Source: Dactylis glomerata | Lineage: Eukaryota; Streptophyta; Magnoliopsida; Poales; Poaceae | NCBI GenBank assembly: GCA_007115705.1 | Contig: QXEO01000211.1 | Span: 2,293,599-2,357,598 of the forward strand | Length of the DNA stretch: 64,000 nt | Direction: 5' to 3' | In this document: positions 58,840 to 64,000 of the stretch, one piece after another | Layout: each line of letters begins with the position of its first letter | How positions within the stretch are numbered: the first letter of the stretch is position 1 | Made by a program: the position numbers and the translations under genes | Notes under the pieces: generated by a model | Told to the model about the DNA's origin: nothing | Seen by the model: the letters and a program-made list of their open reading frames with translations, nothing else | Databases searched by the model: none

Positions 58840-59735
58840 GCTGACTAGGGAGAGAACCAGTACCTGCCACCGGCTCCGGACTCTACATACTGGCGAATGA
58901 ACTTCGATGGCTCCAAGATGCACAGGGGTTTGGGAGCCGGCGTCATCTTCACCTCTCCCAAGGGAGACAATTTGCTTTATGTGCTGCAGATCCACTTCTG
59001 TGCATCAAACAACATCGCCGAATATGAGGCCCTGGTGCATGGGCTCAAGCTGGCCAAGGAGATTGGTATCTAGAGGATCCTCTACTTTGGGGACTCTGAT
59101 GTTGTGGTGCACCTGGTTTCGGGGTAATGGGATGCAAAGGATGCCAACATGGCCTCCTATCGCTTCTACGTCCAACAGCTCTGCGGTTTCTTTGAAGGCT
59201 GTGAGTTCCATCACATCCCCAGAAGGAATAACGAAGAGGCGAATCGGCTGTCGAAGATCGGCTCCACCAAGTAGGAGATTCTAGCTGGAGTGTCATTGGA
59301 GATAATCCGCAAGCCCTCCATCAAGCCATCGCCAGAGTCCGGCTCCATCTATGTGCCAGTAGACCAAATTCTGACTCAGGCGTTGTTGCCGGACTCCGGG
59401 GCTGCCATCTCAGAGATAAAAGAAGCAGCCGGCCAGCCCAGCGTGGCCGGCTCGGCGAAGGACTCGGGGGCTACTGTCTCTAAGATGGCCCTCGTAGCCA
59501 GCCAGTCAGACGAATCCGGCACATCGACGGACCCGGGGGCTGCTGACCCTCTGGTCGCCAGTGTTTTCCACATCCGGGAGATACCCTCCTGGGTGGAGCC
59601 ATTCTCCAACTACCTCATCACTGGGGACTTGCCGCAAGACGAAACAGAAGCCAGACGACTCCAACGCCGCGCGCAGGCGTACACCATCATCAACAGCGAG
59701 CTGTACAAGTGCAGCGTGTCGGGAATCTTCTAGAA
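58840..59735 (+). pseudogene. Element G RNase H and linker
   Basis: MNFDGSKMHRGLGAGVIF (first Asp), NNIAEYEALVHGLKLA (Glu), YFGDSDVVVHL (second Asp) and HHIPRRNNEEANRLSK are all visible between 58880 and 59270, interrupted by TAG near 59071, TAA near 59126 and TAG at 59271-59273. 59290-59733 is the Ser/Ala-rich linker before integrase. Confidence 0.85.
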
Positions 59736-60139
59736 ATGCGTCAAGCCGAAAGAGGGACGGGAGCTGCTGAAAGAGATACATCAAGGGGAGTGTGGACACC
59801 ACGCGTCCTCCAGAGCCTTGGTGGCCAAAGCTTTCTGCCATGGCTTCTACTAGCCGACGGCCTTACGAGATGCAGATTTACTGGTGAAGCATTGCAACGG
59901 CTGTGAGCGCTTATCCAAGCACTGGCATACCCCAGCGGCGGCCCTCAAGACTATCCCACTCACTTGGCCGTTTGCTGTCTGGGGCCTCAACATGGTGGGA
60001 CTGTTCAAGACAGCGCCTGGGGGCTTGACGCATCTCCTGGTAGCGATGGACAAGTTCACCAAGTGGATCGAAGCTAAGCCAATCAAAAAACTCGACAGCT
60101 CGTCAACCATCAAGTTCTTCAACGAGATCATCGTGAGAT
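59736..60139 (+). pseudogene. Element G integrase, 5' part
   Basis: The HHCC zinc region (HQGECGHHASSRAL...HCNGCERLSK) is visible with a TAG at about 59851. The first catalytic Asp motif reads WGLNMVGLF, so Asp has become Asn. The core is cut by the CACTA transposon after NEIIVRS (60139). Confidence 0.85.
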
Positions 60140-60149
60140 CACTACAAGG

Positions 60150-60685
60150 ATTTCGGTCTATTGCAACAATTTTTATTGCTACAACCACATTTCGTTGCAA
60201 TAAAACGCAATATTGCCACCATTTCCAGGTTTGTGGTAATAAGTTGCGCATATTGCCACGGTTTATTTTTGATGTGACAAGCACATGTTTTGTTGCAATA
60301 TAGGTTGCATATTGCAACAATACGCACAGGCGTTGCAATATGGGCATGATATTGCAACAACCAATTTCTGTTGCGCTAGGTAGTCATTTTGTTGCAATAG
60401 AAACAAGGTCTCGCAACAAAGAATCCATTCGTGGTAATATTGAAATAGATATTGCAACAAATGTGTCACGTTGTGATAGGTACTGGCATTGTTGCAAAAA
60501 AATTGACGCCTATTGCAACCAAACACATATTGGTGGTAATAGTGCATATCTTTTGCCTCAATTCCATCGCGTTGCAAAAACAACTGTTTACTGCAACAGG
60601 TTGTGCATCCGTGGCAATATGTAGAGCATATTACTACAACCCAGTATTGTTGCAATAAATAACAAGATGTTGCAACGATATTCCA
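60150..60685. repeat. CACTA subterminal repeats with ATTGCAACAA core
   Basis: About 20 copies, in both orientations, of a TTGCAA-centred 10-mer (ATTGCAACAA / TTGTTGCAAT and variants such as GTTGCAATA, ATTGCCACC) spaced about 20-40 bp. In CACTA transposons such arrays bind the element-encoded TNPA-like protein; that role here is inferred. Confidence 0.82.
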
Positions 60686-62582
60686 TAGTCAATGGCGGGC
60701 CTTCACGTGGGCCACTTGGGTCGTGGGTCCCAACAATTGAAAGATGGATAGAAAAAAATCTTAATTGTAAGCTTTCTACACAAATGATTTCTGCAAAAAA
60801 AGAAAACTTTGCACATATATTCTCACAGATATGATTTTGACAAGAAAAGGTGGTATTTGGCGAATGATTACCACCATAAATCTTGAAAAATATCAGAAAC
60901 TAATCGAAACCTGCTCCCAGAATGGTTTAGATGTCCAAACTTACGCAAACTTAGTAAGTAATCCAAACCTGCATCCAACGTTCCATTCACGTGTCTGTTG
61001 TCAGCTACATGACGGCCACGCCTTCAGTACTTTTCCATGGATCGTTGATCCCTCCCTCAGTGTAAGCAGTATTTTTTTCTGAATTTAGGTTCAATTAGCG
61101 ATATTGTGTTTTGAATTTAAGTTTAGTTAGCACTAGTCCTTTAGATACTTGATGGTAATTTTGATAAACTGATTTGATTTTAGAAGATAGATTAGTCCAA
61201 AAAAGAATATGTAACTTTTGGATCACATATTAGCCAGATTTCTGCTATATTTCTGCTGCTTTATTAGTGAGAAGATCTGCATGTGTTGTGATAATCACGA
61301 TCAGTAATTACCACCTCACCATAACAAACATGAAAGCACAATTCAGAAAAACATGAAAGCACCATGTGTCTGATAGAATATCAAGAATATTGAGGAAAAG
61401 AAGAAAGATAAATAGTTGCTGTACTCAGGATACTGAAACCAAGGTACACTGTATATTTAAGAAAATTCACATATCTGAATGCAAAATTATTTGAGGAATA
61501 TCTGCTCTCCCTGTCTCGTTTCTTATTGAAAACTCCTACGCCAAGACGTCACTCCCCAAGACCTTCTTGATCCTCAATATAATCTGCGCATATAAGTAGA
61601 TAAAATTATCAGTATATAATCTGCGCATATCAGTAGATAAAGTTAGTGTCAGACAGCAAGACACCACATAGCAGAATCATGTTTCATCATCCAAAGATCA
61701 ATCAATCACTCTCAAGATCAGATATAGAAGGTACATCACATAGCAGAAATCATGCAAGAGTAATTAGTGTTTGATTTATCAAGTTTTAACTGATATGCAC
61801 AGCTTGCCTTGTTAAGTTGCGAAGCAGCCTCTGTTATGAACCTGTGAACCTAGTAGAAGAAGTAATTATTCAGTCAAAGCACATATGGAGATCAGGTTCT
61901 AGCAGTACCAAAACTTTGCTGCCTATTTCAAGGATTCACTGTTTCATAGTTCACTTGTTAGAAGCTACTCGGTCAAACAAAAAGCTGAACCAAATCTATT
62001 CTAAACTTCTCCTATTCAGTTTAGCCTCCATGTACATGGTCATGCATCCAGTGAACTAGTACTAGTATCGATGCATTATATATGCTCCCACAAAGGACAT
62101 GGTTATGACCATGTATGTATACGCACATACTAGCTAGATTGTTTGCCCCCAATACCAAACGTTCAGACTAGATCTTCCCATGTACATGCACAAGACTAGA
62201 TCATAGGTGTAGTAAATAAATCTTGAGCATATTGATTTATTGACAGCTATAAGCCTGATGCTAGGTAGTGCAAAAAATGACAGATCACAGATCCAACGGC
62301 GACTAAAGATTAAGTAAGGAGACACATATGCATGAATTTCAGAATCAATCACCTCCATACTGGTTGTTCAATATCTCACCTATAGGTGGTATATGAAAAA
62401 TGACAGCAGGTACTATACTAGGATCAGAATTCACAGTTAGTACTCACTTAAGTGCAAAAAATCATTCGAAGTTACTAGTTGCACCTCAGAGGGAAGCCTA
62501 CTTGTAGGTACGCATGAAGAAAGTTTAGTAATTTCTATTCATGCAGTAACATGTGAAAAGCGACTTACCAAAAGATCGAAAC
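60686..62582 (-). other. Non-coding part of the CACTA transposon
   Basis: No coding region found. A 37-bp near-perfect tandem duplication around ATAATCTGCGCATAT lies at about 61577-61650. AT-rich sequence; it may hold 3' untranslated or intronic sequence of the transposase transcript or of a second gene. Confidence 0.45.
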
Positions 62583-63380
62583 CTAAACAAAGAACCCCTC
62601 GTCGTCATCCAATCCTTCTTGTCCGAAAGGAGCAACATGGCCATCATTTACGTAAGCTTCATCGTCATCCGTATCATCATCGGATTCGATTTGAACTTCT
62701 TCAAACTCAGCGGGTCTTATATTTTCGATGACCGAAACATCAACGTTGTATCCTTCGACATCATTTCTGCACCAACTAGTGATACCTTCAGGTATGTCTG
62801 GCACTGTAATGTATGTGTCGACGACATCCTGCATGTCTGCCTCACCTTCGTCGGCTTCAGCAGGTTCATCAAGGCCGACGCCATTTAGAGCAGAAGGAGC
62901 AAACAAATTGCGTGGATTCATTCTAATCACAGTTGCCCAATCAGGGTTCTTCACATCTTTGACATAGAAAACCTGTTGAGCTTGGAGGCCTAGAATGTAA
63001 GGGTCTCCAGTGAATCGGGCTAGAGTAGTGTCGATGTCAATAATTCCGTATTTGTCCTTCTTATACCCCCTACTCTGAGATCTATGGGTCGGAGGCACGT
63101 CAAACCAGTGACATTGGAATAAAACGACCTCCTTATCAGGAGGATAGTCAAGAAATATTATTTTCTTGATCACTCCATAATAATCAATGTTGCCTATGCT
63201 GTCATCGCCCTTGACTATGACACCACTATTTTGGGTACTCAAGTCCTTCTCAATATACGAATTCCGATAGAAATATCCATTCAGAACTGTACGGTTGTAA
63301 ACACGAGCTCGGTGATCAGGTCCTTTAGCAAGTGCATAAATAAGGTTGTTGACCTTCCCATCATTGTGGAGCTCTGTGAT
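62583..63380 (-). CDS. CACTA transposase (TNP2 type), last exon with DUF4216
   Basis: Transposases of this class cut the CACTA ends and move the element. This exon begins after acceptor CATGAAACAG (63381-63390 on the minus strand) with ITELHNDGKVNN and encodes 265 residues to a TAG-region stop. Residues about 30-165 are the DUF4216 domain (GYFYRNSYIEKDLSTQNSGV, LFQCHWFDV, LARFTGDPYILGLQAQQVFYV, WATVIR). The tail is strongly acidic (ESDDDTDDDEA). The reading frame is intact, unlike the surrounding retrotransposon genes, which suggests a relatively young copy. Confidence 0.88.
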   Translation of the reverse strand: MTELHNDGKVNNLIYALAKGPDHRARVYNRTVLNGYFYRNSYIEKDLSTQNSGVIVKGDDSIGNIDYYGVIKKIIFLDYPPDKEVVLFQCHWFDVPPTHRSQSRGYKKDKYGIIDIDTTLARFTGDPYILGLQAQQVFYVKDVKNPDWATVIRMNPRNLFAPSALNGVGLDEPAEADEGEADMQDVVDTYITVPDIPEGITSWCRNDVEGYNVDVSVIENIRPAEFEEVQIESDDDTDDDEAYVNDGHVAPFGQEGLDDDEGFFV

Positions 63381-63457
63381 CTGTTTCATGGAAGAGGATA
63401 TGTATGAATCATGAACATACTATGAGTAACGTTAGTGAAAATGTGAAAGGAACTTAC

Positions 63458-63545
63458 CCGTCTCTCGAACCAGCCAACAAACTCTTCATTGTGTTGCTTA
63501 TTAGGATTTCGAGAATTATTCCTTCTGAGCTCCTCAAGATGTTCA
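63458..63545 (-). CDS. CACTA transposase, penultimate exon
   Basis: 88-nt exon between acceptor TTTGAAG (intron 63546-63628) and donor CGG/GTAAGT (intron 63381-63457). It joins in frame on both sides: the upstream exon leaves two bases (GA), completed by the T at 63545. It encodes EHLEELRRNNSRNP...HNEEFVGWFERR, the usual segment between DUF4218 and DUF4216. Confidence 0.85.
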
Positions 63546-63628
63546 CTTCAAAGATATAAATGATTATTAGTTGAACTGAAATAATTAATGCACGTCATGA
63601 TGTGTAATAAATACAAAGGTTTACTTAC

Positions 63629-64000
63629 TCGATCCATGGCTCGGTTTCCTCACAGTTTGCTATTATGAAATGCCTCATTTGATTAATCTCAGCCAAAGAG
63701 AGCGGTTCATAGACAAAACCTTTCTTGGAGTAATCAACGGTACTCATTATGCTAATCCCTGTTGTTTGTTGATCTGTTCCTTTATCTTCGTGACGTTCGG
63801 ACTGACTTTGCTTTGTAGGCATGCCATCAAGGAATCGACTGCAAAAAGTCATGCACTCTTCAAGGATGTACCCCTCTGCAATAGAACCTTCTGGGTGAGC
63901 TTTGTTACGCACATATCCTTTCAGCGTACGCAAGTATCGCTCAATTGGGTACATCCATCTGTACAAGACTGGCCCTCCGAACCGGGCTTCTTCAGCAAGA
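63629..64000 (-). CDS. CACTA transposase, DUF4218 exon (5' part outside window)
   Basis: Open to the window edge. The first readable residues are LAEEARFGGPVLYRWMYPIE, then RYLRTLKGYVRNKAHPEGSI and AEGYILEECMTFCSRFL, the C-terminal part of DUF4218 in plant TNP2 transposases. It ends at a donor, GA/GTAAGT (63628). The catalytic core lies upstream, beyond 64000. Confidence 0.88.

Larger units (their letters stand above)
55132..60139 (+). mobile_element. Element G: decayed Gypsy LTR retrotransposon, plus strand
   Basis: A 758-bp 5' LTR (55132-55889), PBS, gag, protease, RT, RNase H and the start of integrase in Gypsy order, cut at 60139 by a CACTA transposon; the rest should lie beyond that transposon, outside the window. 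Many in-frame TAG/TGA/TAA codons and altered catalytic residues make it inactive. Protein motifs resemble those of element D, but its LTR and PBS differ, so it belongs to a separate family. Confidence 0.88.
60140..64000 (-). mobile_element. Element H: CACTA (En/Spm-type) DNA transposon, 3' portion
   Basis: CACTACAAGG at 60140 is a CACTA-type terminus, preceded by GAT (60137-60139) as one 3-bp TSD copy. Subterminal repeats fill 60150-60680. The transposase is on the minus strand at 62583-64000 and runs out of the window, so the visible end is the transposon 3' end. It inserted into the integrase of element G. Confidence 0.88.

Noticed and set aside
60150..60685. CRISPR-like regularity of short repeats
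   Set aside because: Repeats are 10-mers in both orientations with irregular spacing, in a plant CACTA terminus; this is a transposon subterminal array.

Overview
The window is a plant intergenic region, almost entirely nested transposable elements, and most likely from a Pooideae grass of the wheat/barley/rye group (Triticeae). The evidence is the element types: Athila-lineage LTR elements whose LTRs open TGATACGTC and whose primer-binding site (PBS) is TGGCGCCGTTGCCGGGGA (complement of plant tRNA-Asp), LARD-type elements with LTRs of about 4 kb, Tat-like Gypsy elements, a LINE fragment and a CACTA transposon. The species cannot be fixed from the sequence alone; oat or ryegrass are not excluded. 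No bacterial features, rRNA, tRNA genes or CRISPR arrays were seen.

Layout. Positions 1-49275 form one nest that can be unpacked from exact LTR edges and target-site duplications (TSDs). A LINE remnant (from 49276) was hit by LARD element E (right LTR 45685-49275). E was hit by Gypsy element D (minus strand; 6684-12223 plus 44583-45634). D was hit twice. In its gag lies a LARD solo LTR, C (12224-13228 plus 41534-44582, TSD GAGAC). Downstream of its integrase lies Gypsy element I (3' end 5285-6683), itself hit by non-autonomous Athila-like element A (ends 5284). Solo LTR C was hit by element B (13229-41528, TSD GTGCC), an LTR-body-LTR-body-LTR tandem array. The third B LTR holds a complete LARD, J (29372-41340, TSD TGTCA/TATCA).

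Positions 49276-64000 hold the LINE remnant with a small LINE insertion, one credible host gene (50393-50811), a solo Athila-like LTR (53145-54765), a decayed Gypsy element G (55132-60139), and a CACTA transposon from 60140 past the window end, carrying the 3' exons of its transposase on the minus strand.

The one likely functional plant gene is a two-exon gene for a 77-residue secreted cysteine-rich, defensin-like peptide. It has a TATA box, a phase-0 intron and a polyadenylation signal. Everything else protein-like is transposon gag, protease, RT, RNase H, integrase, Athila-type ORF or transposase, mostly broken. I found no clearly new multi-gene system. The most interesting observations are the small peptide gene, the three-LTR tandem array and the precise nesting record.
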